In this document: positions 43,599-59,084 of the stretch, piece by piece
How positions within the stretch are numbered: position 1 is the first letter of the stretch
Layout: each line of letters starts with the position of its first letter
From: Thereva unica
Taxonomy: Eukaryota; Arthropoda; Insecta; Diptera; Therevidae
NCBI GenBank assembly: GCA_949987705.1
Contig: OX465286.1
Span: 3,015,445-3,079,444 of the forward strand
Length of the DNA stretch: 64,000 bases
Direction: 5' to 3'
Position numbers and translations under genes: made by a program
The notes under the pieces: model-generated
Told to the model about the DNA's origin: nothing
Seen by the model: the letters and a program-made list of their open reading frames with translations, nothing else
Database searches by the model: none

Positions 43599-44990
43599 AA
43601 GAGCACGGGGGTAATTACGTGTAAATTTCAGCAGTTTTGATTATTACAAAAAAAAGTTAGTTTTAAATATCAGTTTTATTTCATGTTTTTTGTTGCATTA
43701 CATTTTTTGTTTGTTTTTTTTATTTTTTCTGAGTCATTTCTTTATTTTTTTTTTACATTTCATATAAATTAATACACGTTTTTCTTTTAAACATAAACAA
43801 AATATATATAATAACAAAAAAAATTTCTTGCACCAATTTAAATATTTGATTTTATATTTAATAATAAATTCATTATAATAAAAACAATCCGAATAAACAC
43901 GAAAATTTTGTTCTTCTTTTTTAATAATATTAATAGTAATGATAATAATAATAATATCTATACAGAACAAAAACGTTATATCAATATATGTATATAGCGA
44001 ACAAAACAGAGTATAGGTAAATAATTTTTTCATTATACATTTTAAATATTTTCCCCCATTGTTTCTTCTTTTATGGATTAATGTTTAATATGTTTTGCTT
44101 AAGTAATTTTGTGTCTTGAAGAATAACACAAACATCACTAATATTATCCCTTTTTGTAATCATTGTTGTCATTTGGAAAAGGTGTTTCTTTTCTAATGGA
44201 GGCGGAAATGGAATATAATTAATAATAGTAATAACTACGGAAATAAAATAAAAAATTGTGTAAATACTTTGTGTCTGCATGTTTTTCTTTTTTTTAGCTG
44301 GTTTTCCTTGAATATTATAGATACATTGCGTATATAATTAATATATGTGCTTTACTGACATTGTTTTTAATTAATAAAAATGAAAAGAAATTAAATATAA
44401 TATGTTTTGACCGTAATTGTTGTTCTATTTGTTTCTGTTGTTTCTCGCTATGATTTACTAATGGAAAATATTAAACAATACCACTTCAAACAATATTTTT
44501 GCCCCTTTTATATTTTTAATAACTATATTGAACATTCACTTATAATGATTGGCAAGCAAAACAAAAGTTTCTTTTTGTCTAGTTACGCATTTTTGCTTTT
44601 TTATACATTTTGTTCTTATAATCTGTTTTCTTTTTTCACTTTTTAATTTTAAATCTTTGGTTTAAGGTTAAGTTTTCGTGTATATGTGAGTTTTTCTTTC
44701 GTGTCGTTTTTTTTGTTACAGAATTTTATTTTACACCTGGTCTTTGATAGTTTCCTTTTGTTTTGTTAAAACCTATTTAAAATCTTCTACATTGTCGGGT
44801 TATATATACTCGTATTTTTAAATAAACTCTTGATAAAGGATAGTAATTAAAAACAAATTTAAAACGAACTCTTATGATTAAGTAATAATTACGCCAATTT
44901 ATAATTGAAATTGAGCATGAATGATTGATAAAACTTAAAGCGAAGAATCTTGAACTATTACAGCTCTCCCGAATCATTTTTTAATGGTAA
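43599..44990. other. AT-rich intergenic DNA
   Basis: T- and A-rich with open frames (43734-44033, 44407-44646) of low-complexity composition and no motif. Nothing else supported. Confidence 0.5.
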
Positions 44991-45017
44991 CATGTTCTTG
45001 GGTCATTAAATAATGCA

Positions 45018-45075
45018 ATGCCCACATGGGAGGCGTTGATCTGATGGATCGAATCCGCATAAAATCGAGAAAGGG
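45018..45075 (+). pseudogene. Possible piggyBac-like transposase scrap
   Basis: One frame reads HMGGVDLMDRIRIKSRKGQR, resembling the MGGVDLxD motif of piggyBac-type transposases. Only about 20 residues, no flanking similarity recognised. Confidence 0.25.
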
Positions 45076-45295
45076 ACAACGAGGCTGTATTATCACCTCC
45101 TGGACAAGACTGTGACAAATGCTTGGGTATTATACTAAAAAGATTGTACAGTGAAAGGGGGGACATTATGTAGTTACCTGACTGCAGAACCGAGCTTGCT
45201 GGTATCAAAGTCGATCAGAAAATAAAATGGGAAGACCAAGTACCAATAGTCGACGAGAAGATTCTGATTTGTATAAATACCAGTGCTAGAATCCA

Positions 45296-45640
45296 CACAG
45301 TTTTGAGCGTGCCATAAACTTCTTCACTGATGGCTCTAAGCGCGATGGTCTAGTAGTAGCAGGAGTCTTCTCAACGGAGCTTGGGATTGAGGTCTACTTC
45401 CGACTACCCGACCACTGCAGTGTATACCAAGCTGAGGTTCTAGCCATACATGAAGCTGTTCTGCAAATCAACCAGCAAGGGTATAGGAATCGGGCTGTCA
45501 ATATTTTCTCAGCGCGTCAGGCGACTCTGAAAGCCCTGCGCTCTTGTATAAACAGCTCTAGAACTACCTCTGAATGTCGCAGATCTCTTAACGTAATGGC
45601 TCAACAGTTCAGGACCCTCTTGGTATGGAAACTATAAATC
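45296..45640 (+). pseudogene. LINE RNase H domain remnant
   Basis: An open frame of about 105 codons: FFTDGSKRDG (first catalytic Asp), GVFSTELGIEVYFRLPDHCS, AEVLAIHEAV (catalytic Glu), then NIFSARQATLKALRSCI, where the usual Asp of the SDS motif is Ala. It ends at a TAA near 45638. Jockey/I/R1-type. 45640-45835 continues with a KERVGMTWATFKFQ segment, probably from the same element. Confidence 0.7.
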
Positions 45641-45835
45641 TGACGAAGTGGATAGGAAAGGCACGATTGCCACTCTCCTTCTAGGGAAGGAAAGGGTTGG
45701 TATGACTTGGGCCACTTTTAAGTTCCAATGCAAACAGCACACAATGCGAAAAGCGAAGAAGCATTGGAGGGTCTTAATAAATGCACCGGCCAAGCTAACC
45801 TGGCAGTCATTCGATGGAGGTCTAGCAAACCCGCT

Positions 45836-46218
45836 GGGAAGGTGATTCCAGGGGCAGGTGGACAGCCCGCCTGATCGGCCACCTGATCACCTGGGTGAAC
45901 AGGGAGTTCGGGGAGGTAGATTACTACCTTACCCAGTTTCTGACGGGGCGCGGTCTATTCCGTGCGTACTTGAAGAAGATGGGTAAGGTGGCGGATGCCG
46001 CATGCCCCTACGGGGACTCCGCTTCAGACGACGCCCACCATACATTCTTCGAATGCACCAGGTGGGTGGACGAAAGAAGTGCGATGGAAGAGGAGCTCGG
46101 AAACGTGACCCCCGACACAATTTTCGTGGTTATGCTTCGAGGCCCCGCGGAATGGAGGAGGGTGGGGTGTTTCGTCCAGACCATCCTGATTAATAAGGAA
46201 TCGGAGACTGATATCTGA
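45836..46218 (+). pseudogene. R1-clade LINE C-terminal domain
   Basis: Reads GRWTARLIGHLITWVNREFG, EVDYYLTQFLTGRGLFRAYL, KKMGKVADAACPYG, DAHHTFFECTRW and GPAEWRRVGCFVQTIL, the characteristic CCHC-type tail of R1/TRAS-like non-LTR elements, with stop TGA at 46216-46218. Intact tail but no RT upstream. 46219-46474 looks like its 3' UTR, ending in a nine-A run at about 46466. Confidence 0.75.
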
Positions 46219-46474
46219 TCAGCCTAAGCGGAGCTCTAGCATGCTTCTGCCAAATGGGAGGGACGCGAGTCTTGTTGGTGCCGCGCCGGTTGAGGGGACC
46301 GAGGGTCTTGTTGGTGACGCCCGTCTGAAGTAATACCTCACGGTGGTGCCGGACGGGTCAAACGTCACCGAAATGGGTGGTGAGTTTAGTCAGTAGGAAT
46401 CTGACACTACCGTCTGAGTGCGGATCCTCAGCGGTGTCTATATAAGATTCTCACCATCCCTCGTAAAAAAAAAC

Positions 46475-47234
46475 CTGGCAGTCTTATGATCTCAGGCGGA
46501 CCACTTTACTACTGAGCTTCGGGAGACAAGACCTCTCAGCTATAGTGGGAGTGCTAACCAGACAATGTCTGATAGAGACGCTGCTGGGGTTGCGGATTCT
46601 GGACATATTCCATGGGGACATATGTCCACGGCTAGACATATTCCACGGTAAATAAGGGTGCTTATCCTGTAGTGATGATGGTAAATGTCGACTAACTTCT
46701 GGCATGGTGGCGGCGGCGGTGGCAATGCGATGGTAATTAATGGAAAATTGATGCACGGTGGTGTTTAACCAGGATAGGAATCCGCAAGATGATGGAAAGG
46801 TTGATTTGTTTATTGAACATGGACGTATGACTATAACCACGGTAATTAACTTATTTCCTTCCGATGGCGATCCTTCAAATTTTTTGGTTATGTCCACAAC
46901 AGGTGCTAAGGGCCCGGTCCATACACGAAATTATCTAACAGCAGGACACCGCTGGGACCGTGTATGCCTTCCTGTGTTTTCAACGAAGGAATTTAAAGAA
47001 TAATTTAGTTTTTTGCATTTTTTATTCGCAAAATTTAGAAAAATATACTTTTCTGCCGGCGTTTTGTTTTTTTATGTTATTTGGGGGTTTCTTTTGCTGA
47101 CAACTTGAAATGTTATTTGGGAAAAAAAGAGAGAGGAAAAGAATCGTTAGCGTTAGTATGAAAAAGATAGAAAAATAATGTGTCGATTTCTCCTTCTACA
47201 GAATTTGCAAGTAACCGTGATTTATTCCCAAATG
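46475..47234. other. Unassigned DNA
   Basis: Overlapping open frames on both strands (46484-46897 minus, 46758-47003 plus) show no recognisable domain. Possibly an unknown element; no gene is called. Confidence 0.4.
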
Positions 47235-47950
47235 CAATCGATGAGTTAGAATGGGAGAAAAGGGGTCGTCGGTGGTGTTTAGAATTGGAGAAAAAGCAAT
47301 ACGAGGAAGACGAAAATAATTGAAAGGAGCCATACACTAGCCCCTTACTACGAGTTATGACGTAGATCCATTGATCCTCTGCTCTTAGTTGAGGCTGTCG
47401 GCTTGCTGCCTGGGGTTCATGGTGGCCTGGTGCAAATCCTGAAATTCAGTACAAAATGCGACCAAAATTAAATGTTCCCAGCGCACGCGATCGGTGGTGT
47501 TTAGAATGGGAGAAAAGGGGTCGTCGGTGGTGTTTAGAATTGGAGAAAAAGCAATACGAGGAAGACGAAAATAATTAAAAGGAGCCATACACTAGCCCCT
47601 TACTACGGGTTGTGACGTAGATCCATTGATCCTCTGCTCTGAGTTGAGGCTGTCGGCTTGCTGCCTGGGGTTCATGGTGGCCTGGTGCAAATCCTGAAAT
47701 TCAGTACAAAATGCGACCAAAATTAAATGTTCCCAGCGCACGCGATCGGTGGTGTTTAGAATGGGAGAAAAGGGGTCGTCGGTGGTGTTTAGAATGGGAG
47801 AAAAAGCAATACGAGGAAGACGAAAATAATTAAAAGGAGCCATACACTAGCCCCTTACTACGGGTTGTGACGTAGATCCATTGATCCTCTGCTCTGAGTT
47901 GAGGCTGTCGGCTTGCTGCCTGGGGTTCATGAGACCCTGGTGCAAGTCCT
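47235..47950. repeat. Tandem array A3, ~255-bp units, about 3 copies
   Basis: Same module as A1 and A2 (TGTCGGCTTGCTGCCTGGGG at about 47397, 47651, 47907) but with a shorter period and its own variants (GGGGTTCATGG). It lies outside the main block, followed by a foldback right-arm piece (47950-48095) like 42915-43070, so it is a truncated second foldback element. Confidence 0.88.
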
Positions 47951-48104
47951 GAAATTTCCAAGAAATTTTGTGTTGTGAAAGTGAAAACAATTTTATGTGT
48001 GCGACTAGGTCTTTGCATTAACGAGGGCAGGTGCTACTGATTGGCGTGGATAACAAGAAAATAAAAAATTGTTTTTTTTTTAAACTAAGAAAGCAACATT
48101 GGAC

Positions 48105-48410
48105 ACTCTTGGATGTTGTAGGAGCTCGGAAAAACTGACTGCGAGAGATTATTCCACAGTCGAGTTGTTCTATTAACAAACGAATTCATATCTTGTTGAG
48201 TGCGTGAGAGGGGGGTTTGCAGGTGGAGGGAATGAGACGAGTGGGCTAATCTGGTGTTGCGGGTATAAGAATGCCGTGGAGGCAGGAGAGCGTTTAGCTC
48301 GGAGGAACAGTCACTATGATAGTAGCGATAAAATTTTGTCAGTGCTGCTACATTCCTACGGTGGCTGAGAGGGTCGATGGTGGAGCAAGCGGTATCGTCA
48401 TCAATTAATT
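48105..48410 (-). pseudogene. LINE RT C-terminal remnant
   Basis: The minus strand reads PLSHRRNVAALTKFYRYYHS, DCSSELNALLPPRHSYTRNT, RLAHSSHS and TTRLWNNLSQSVFPSSYNI in order. This is the best preserved copy of the RT tail that is captured in the foldback units. Confidence 0.75.
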
Positions 48411-48448
48411 TAAGGGCCTTTTTTGGACTTTATCTAACCAAATTAATT

Positions 48449-48720
48449 TAAGGGCCTCGGTAGCCTAGGGAGTAAGGCGTCTGGCTACTATCCCAGAGGT
48501 CCCGGGTTCGAATCCCGGCCAGCCCCACGGTCCTTCGCCTTTTCCACTTTCCCACCTACATAACTTTCCTTCTTTCTTCTTCCCTCTTTACATTCCTGAT
48601 TCCTTCTGTCATAGCCTTCCTTAGCCCTTCCCCGCTTCACCAAAGCGCATGTCATCGGTTGGTTGATGAGATTCAACTCGTTTCAGGAGGCATAACACTC
48701 CAGCGAGTTGTTTCTCGATG
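48449..48720 (+). mobile_element. tRNA-derived SINE, full-length copy 2
   Basis: A tRNA-like head: A-box region TAGCCTAGGGAG at 48461-48472, anticodon stem TCTGG/CCAGA, B box GGTTCGAATCC at 48505-48515, and tRNA 3' side GCCAGCCCCA. A ~200-bp pyrimidine-rich body follows, shared with copy 1 to TTGTTTCTCGA. ATTAATTTAAGGGCC occurs at 48404 and again at 48442 next to the head. It is not a functional tRNA gene: the acceptor stem is poor and the anticodon loop is 8 nt. Confidence 0.8.
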
Positions 48721-48899
48721 CCCCGATGACAAAGTCGCCAGTAATGGTTGGGAGTAGGTGGACTGCAAAATTTCGCTGGTAGGTTGTGACAGTTCCTTTC
48801 TTCCCCGACTAGAGCTGCTGTTCGACATTGCACTCTATATGAAGAAAATAGATTGTCGACACAGTATAAAGGGCATTTCCTGTGACTCTAGTCTTTCAC

Positions 48900-49335
48900 A
48901 TAAAAAAAAAAACCATGCCAAGGTGGTTATTGGAGCGCCGCCCCAAACGAGGGAGTTATATTCGAGAAGAGGCCGAATGTAGGATTTATAAATAACAGCA
49001 CGGGCGGATGGCTGGAGGAGGAACTTGCACCTCTTAAGAAATCCCAAACACTGGGATCCTGGTTTGACCCCTGGGGGACCCCCACAGAGATCGGGTGGGA
49101 TGCGGATTTGACGCCATCCAATACTACTTTGATTGAACGGCCCGAAAGGAAATTCTCGATCCACTTCTGTAGAAGTGAGTCGACTCCAATAGCTTTGAGT
49201 TTAGCTAACAGGGCTGAGTGCCAAACTCTATCGAAAGCCTTGGAGATATCTAGAGCAACCAGACTAGACTCCTTGAGGCACTCTGAGCAACAGCAGCGAT
49301 GTCTTCAGTAGAGCACACTGGACGAGTACGTACAT
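48900..49335 (-). pseudogene. LINE reverse transcriptase fragment with internal deletion
   Basis: The minus strand reads ALDISKAFDRVWHSALLAKL, KAIGVDSLLQKWIENFLSG, GVKSASHPISVGVPQGS (RT motifs A and B), then jumps to LGFLKRCKFLLQPSARAVIY and KSYIRPLLEYNSLVWGGAP. The YADD catalytic box is deleted. Confidence 0.8.
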
Positions 49336-49339
49336 GGGT

Positions 49340-50127
49340 AAATAACTGGTCAACAGAGATGCTACAACGTTAATAGATCAGATAAAAGAATCGAAATAAT
49401 TCAAGATTCGCGCCATTTGTATTTTCTACAATCCAGCAACTACTGACGCGGGGAGGTTTAGTAAATGTAATAAGATTAGGTTTCCTTTACCACGTTTTTT
49501 GTTTTTTTACCATACGCTATTTTAAAGTATAATATTTCTAAATACTTTTTCTTGTTCAGTTATTTATAATGTTTTCTTGTGTAAAAAATTTTTTTTAGCT
49601 ACAATACATACACATGCTACGATTTGACTTTTATACACTAATTGGTTTTTTTTAATTCATCGATAATTGTCACGTTTTTATATACATAAGTATATATATA
49701 TATATATTATTCATATATGTAAGACACGCCTACTTGTATTTTTTTATATATATAATCTTTCGTACAAATACAATGAACAGCTTATTTTTGTACGTTAACT
49801 CTATTCTTTATACATGCTTTTTCTGTACAGGAAAAATTTCACTTGTTTCTCAATATCATACTTATAAATTTTAGCATATAAATTTAAAAAAAAATCCCTA
49901 AAGTAAATATTTCTCTTCTTGTTACATATCTTTCGTTTTCTTTTTATCGTTTTCGTTTTTTTATTTATTTCAAAAACCAAAAAATTGTGTTTTTTTTTTT
50001 TCATATTATTTAAAATTTGGACGACAGTTCCTATCAACATTACGGCGATGAGAGAAAAATGTTAAGTAAGTAAAGCGTGAAAAGAATCTTTTAAATATTT
50101 TTATATTAAATTTCATATGACTCCGCC
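49340..50127. other. AT-rich region with the Arl4 3' UTR
   Basis: Downstream (minus strand) of the Arl4 stop. Contains several TTTATT (AATAAA on minus) hexamers near 49960 and a TA microsatellite at 49691-49708. The poly(A) site cannot be fixed. Confidence 0.5.
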
Positions 50128-54029
<3,902 letters not shown>

Positions 54030-54241
54030 ATTACAGTTTCTAAAAAATGTATAGCTTGATAATCCTTGCCAGTATGAACTTTACATTCATTTACAATCCT
54101 ACAGCATACATTGATCACACACTTCAACACACATTTAAATATTTTCGATTTTCGCGCTTCTATTTATCATTAATAATACTCTCTCACTTTTTCAATTTTT
54201 CAAAATTAAAAAAAAAAACACCGAACAACAAAATTTTGAAA

Positions 54242-54250
54242 AATGGCGGC
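54242..54250 (-). promoter_or_regulatory. YY1/Pho-like GCCGCCATT motif upstream of Arl4
   Basis: GCCGCCATTTTTC on the minus strand about 215 bases upstream of the Arl4 start codon, a GC island in very AT-rich DNA. It fits the GCCAT core of YY1/Pho sites. Function is inferred. Confidence 0.3.
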
Positions 54251-55191
54251 GACGTGTATTATTTCTCCTTCTGTTGGCTGCATTGATTATCAAAATCGGC
54301 AAATTCTCCTTTTATCATTATTCATTTTTTTTTATTAATTATTGATTGCTAAAAATATAGAGCCTATTTTTTTCTTGTTTTAATTTTTCCTAACTCTAAT
54401 TTTTATCACAGCGGCAAGTATATTTTTGAAACTAATGTTTTTTTTTTCTTTTTGGGAAAAGTGACAAATTTATTTTTAATTTTTTATTATTTTTATAGCG
54501 ACATTGAACGATTTTATTTATTTATTTTTTATTTTGAAATGTCTAAATATATAATTTTTTTTAGTTATAATTATTTAGAATATATTTTTGCTTCTCAAAA
54601 AAAGTTCTTCGTGCCCCCGATCTTCCTTAAAACTTTCACTTAGGTGTATAAACTTGTCGCATTTAACTTTTATTACAAATTTTCTAATTTTTTTAATTTA
54701 TTTTTTTGTTTCAATTTAATTTTTTGTGTTTTTTAAAAAGAACTGAAATTCGAAATTTCGCAGAAAGGCCTCATTTCTATTTCGTTTTTTTTTACTATTA
54801 TTATTATTTATTAAATATTATTAAAAAATAATTATTAAAAATGGGGTTTGTTAGGTTTCAACATGCTTCTTGCACTTTTCCATAATTTCGGTTTGTTGTG
54901 TAGTCTATTCGTGTTTTGATGATGCCTTTGTGCTTCTTCGTCTTCTTGTGTGGTTGTTGAATATTGTCTCTAATAAACGAGCGATTTCATTCTATTTTTT
55001 TGTTTTTTTTGTAAGTTCTTATTTTGTTTACAAAATATGTTAAATTGTAAATTTTATATATCACGGTTTAGTCAACATGTTGATGGTGTAAGCCGTATAT
55101 ACGCAAAAGTAATGTAGAAACTTTCAGTCTGGATGTTGTTGAGATTTTCTGCTGTTGATGTAGATTATGGTGATAGTGATGCATTTTCGTT
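54251..55191. other. AT-rich DNA between Arl4 and a possible next gene
   Basis: Mostly T-rich on the plus strand. TTTATT (AATAAA on minus) at 54807-54812 could serve the candidate exon at 55215-55192. No coding region seen. Confidence 0.4.
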
Positions 55192-55215
55192 TTATTTGAG
55201 AGATTCCACAATATC
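55192..55215 (-). CDS. Candidate terminal exon of an unidentified minus-strand gene
   Basis: A strong acceptor (CTCTCTTACTTTCTTCCAG) precedes GATATTGTGG.., which reads DIVESLK then TAA. An AT-rich 3' UTR-like region and an AATAAA follow. Only seven residues, reading phase unknown, upstream exons not found in the window; could be chance. Confidence 0.25.
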   Translation of the reverse strand, partial: DIVESLK

Positions 55216-55379
55216 CTGGAAGAAAGTAAGAGAGCGATATTAAGGTAAAGTATAACATATCACAAGAAAAGTTAATTCAGGTTGGTGAGGGGGGGCCACA
55301 AGATCGTGGGCTGCATTTCTGACCCCTCGTATTTCCTATGTAATACCGGCTGCACGCCAGCCTTCATAAGGGCGGTCAT

Positions 55380-55875
55380 AGGGATGGGGGCTTCAATTAC
55401 AGATATCTCCCTAACCAACGAGCACCTGGCACCGCGAGTCGTAGACTGAATGGAAGGTGATCGAAGATTACATGGGAAGTGATCATCAGTAAATCCTGTT
55501 TCAGGTACATGATGTGCGGCCAGCTACTACTGCTCTAATTGCAAGCCTTACAGAAACCACAAGAAATGAACTGGCAGCAGTTCAGAGAGACAACTAAAGC
55601 TCCTAAGCTGGCACACGCGCCTAAGGGCAGAATCAAGTCGAGCAATGAGCTTGACAGAATGGTTAAAACTCTTGAAATTGCCTTGAACAATATGCTGCCC
55701 TCTTTACCAAAGGAAATGGTATCAGGACCAATCAGAGAGACGGAATGGGAAGATTTCCAACCGGACAAGGATCATGCCGTTGTCTTGTACACAGACAGGT
55801 CCAAATCAGGGTCGGGTGTAGGGGCTGGAGTGTTTTCCCCATCAATTAATTTGCAAAAAAAACTTCCGCCTGCCT
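55380..55875 (+). pseudogene. LINE remnant: endonuclease end fused to RNase H start
   Basis: Frames include WKVIEDYMGSDHQ (APE endonuclease SDH motif) and, from about 55760, HAVVLYTDRSKSGSGVGAGV (RNase H start, TDxSK). No RT lies between, so the element is internally deleted. Confidence 0.55.
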
Positions 55876-58200
55876 AATTTGACGTCAAATTCGTAATCAG
55901 CGACCTCGAAAACCATATAGAAGCCACGATCTAGGTAGTTTAATGGACGTAACTGAACAGAATTATCAAATTGTGCTCGGCGGCAATGGTTAGTGTCAAT
56001 CAAAAATTCTCCGGTTACCGCCAAAAATCATCATTTTAATTGAACTTAAAGATAGGGGGGTGCACGTTTTTTTGAAATTTTTTTGCCATTTTTGAACCAC
56101 CCTAATATACATATTATATATTATTATTTCCTTCCCAAATATGATGCACGAACGATTGCCAATGATTGCGAGAATTCAGGAAAAACGCTTTTAATTAAGA
56201 AATTATACAGCTGCAAAATTCAACCTTGATCTTTTCTTAAAAAGTATACTCATGAAAGCCAAAGAAGAATCTAACGAAAGATACGACCATCGTACATCGT
56301 TGAGCCCAACAGCCACGATCTTAGCTATCGAAGACGTCTGCATCTACACGGAATATTCCCACACAACTGAAGAGAAATACAAAGTAAATAAAGAGTTATT
56401 GCATTTGTTACCCACACTCGAGAGGCCCACAAGAAATAGTTCCTCCCAAATTGCAAGAGTTTTGTCCAACTCAGCAAATTGGCCGAAGCCAAGGTTCCGC
56501 GAGCCCGGGCCAAACAATTAGACGCAATCAAGCAAGTCATCAACTGCTATTAGCCGCCAGTCATTGAAAAATAACGTCTTGCTGTGAGCCCTCAGACAAA
56601 GGCCAATTTCGTATGGTTGTTTTCGTACCTTGCTCACTTACCGCTACCATCAAAAATGGCAACGCAAGCCTCTGTAATAGAGGGAAGAACGTTGCAAAAA
56701 TCCGTGGGTTTATTGTGTGAAGGCCCAGCAGGTCTAATCCACAAATTAGGCTGGAATACGTCGAGTGCATCTTGTACAGTAACGTCGTGGCCACCATGGA
56801 CAAAAAAAATAGTTGCTACCTTGACCGGTGTTCAGTAATCATCTCAGTGACCCACTTTGCAGCTAGAAGACGCGTTTTCTAAGATTGGTCAATAGTTTTC
56901 CGGAATTTCCTCTTCGCCCAATCAATATGGGATGCCAGACCTGACCGTGCCTTGGTGCAGGTTACGATGCAGCTCGGCACAGCGGACACCGGAATTTCAC
57001 TCTGTTAGCAGTGACGATTATCCGCTGGTGCATCTCTGTCGGATGCAGGTCTCCTTCCACACGGACGACTGCATATTTCATGTTTTTATTACAGAAATGG
57101 CACGTTCCACGATCCACATAACTGTGGCCATCGTAAATGGCTTGGTTTCAGGTTTTGATTTTTTTCTGATTCTTAAATTTTATTTTTAATGCTCCTTCCT
57201 AACTGACCACATGAGAAAGGCGTCAAACGCTACAAAGCTGAATGCTCAAAGTGGTGCAGCCGAGAGAAATTGCAATACTGCAATCAGGATGCAGACTCGT
57301 AATACAAGTTACAAGAAACTAAGGGGGGGCAATAAAGAATCTTTTAAAAATGTTGCCCACGCCTAGTTCTCACGTTATACAAAATCTAATCCATCTCTCG
57401 GAGCTGATCTCTCCCTCATAGCGTGCATTGAAACAGCACACAGTTTCATCTTCTAAAGGCTGCCCTCTCGGCTCCATAGAGCGACTTTCCCGTAACAAGT
57501 TCTGTTATAGCTGCATGCTGATGATGAAATGCCAGCCGCGAAGATCACTTAATGGACCATGTCTGATGAGATCTGGTTTATTGGTCAAATTTCGAATTGG
57601 ATAAATATGTACTTGATGCAAGCCGGCAAGCAGCAACGAGAAATTGGGTAGAAAGTTGGCTAAATTGTTAAACATTTAACGGTTTTAGCCACCTCTCTTC
57701 TCTGCTGTGTATTCTGCTTCTCTATATTTTCGGTTTTTCTCCGCGCATTAATGGAACGCGGAACGGTTCACGGTGAGCTTCAATTTTCCTCAAATAAAAA
57801 AAGAAAACATTAAAAACCCATCAATATTTTTTTGTTTTGTTTTCTTCTTTTTCGGAGTGAGGTTTTTCGTTTTGGGAAAGTTGTAAAATGGCATAATTTT
57901 TAGTACTTGGATAGTTGTGGTTCTATTTTTTGTATGCACGGTATTCAAATATATTAACGACTGCATTAACACCACACAAACACCGAGGGAGTGTTCGGAA
58001 AACACCTCTGGTGGGTGACAATTCTTTTATGTTGTAGTACTCCTATCAAATGATCGCAAAAAAGATAAGTGTGTATGTGATTATACGAGGGCATTCTAAA
58101 AAATTTTGAGACGAGGCTAGTCTTATGTTGCGGATGGTACGTAAGTTACTCGGATAATAAAGTTACTCTCGGTGAGAGGAATACCCATATGTACGCCGAG
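55876..58200. other. Unassigned DNA
   Basis: Open frames at 56252-56521, 56584-56838 and 56932-57189 (plus) show no recognisable motif. Probably decayed repeats. Confidence 0.4.
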
Positions 58201-58214
58201 AGTATCATAAAAAC

Positions 58215-58411
58215 CCGATGTTTTAGTGTTGACGTTATGATCGAGAACAACTCGATTGTGGAACTGTCTTCCACAGTCGGTCTTTCCGAACTCATATAAC
58301 ATCTCAGAGTTCAAACGCAAGGTCCATCGAAATCTACTCACCAACCCTCCTATCCTCTCTTCTATATCCTTCAAATCAAGCTTACTACTAGGCAATACAC
58401 CCTGCATCGAA
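58215..58411 (+). pseudogene. LINE RT C-terminal remnant
   Basis: One frame reads TRLWNCLPQSVFPNSYNISE, FKRKVHRNLLTNPPILSS and ends at a TGA near 58411. Same LINE tail family as 48105-48410 and the foldback-captured copies. Confidence 0.68.
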
Positions 58412-59084
58412 TGACATGACAGACTAAGGTACAGCGGGTGATTCCCCCATTGCATCTAGTTCTGAATGTAAATTATATTCGTGCATCACTTGCTTTTGTG
58501 ACAAGCATTTGATCTATTATTCTATAAAAGACGGTTTCCTCTTTATAGAAACGCCGGCAACTCTCGCGCCGTAACTGCCATATGGAATAGAAACGAGCAC
58601 TTGAGTGACAGAAATTTGAAGAATTCATCTTCAGTACAACGTTAACGTGATAATGGGATAAAGTTCATACGCTGTATCCAAAGCCGTAAGATACACATGT
58701 TTACGTAAGCATGTAGTTACTGTGGATGTGTTAAACATAAGATATTGTCTCAAGTGTCTCAAGCACCGCCACCCACCCGACCTCTCTCTCCCTCTCTGGC
58801 ATTATTCATATTTGCACGGAAAACGCAAAGTTGATGAGTTGTTCATTCAGCCCAAAAAGCCGTCGGTCTTTAACCCTCCTGTTTCGCCTTGACGAATATA
58901 CTTCAAAGCGTTGCAGCCCTCCACTTTCAGGTCTTTATCCTTTTTTCATCAGCTTGAAAGTTTTTTCATGTAACCCTTATCCAAACTCTCCTCACCCACA
59001 ACTTTTTGTTGTTTTCTTTTATTTCCTTCTTGACACACTTAAGAACTTGCAGCAGCACAGGCAAAAGTTTCGACTGTCGCCTTC

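Noticed and set aside
46484..46897. 137-codon minus-strand frame as a gene
   Set aside because: No motif, overlapping frames on the other strand, and location between transposon remnants.
48449..48524. Functional tRNA gene
   Set aside because: The B box and T arm are good, but the acceptor stem pairs poorly, the anticodon loop is 8 nt, and the sequence continues into a SINE body shared with 118-353.
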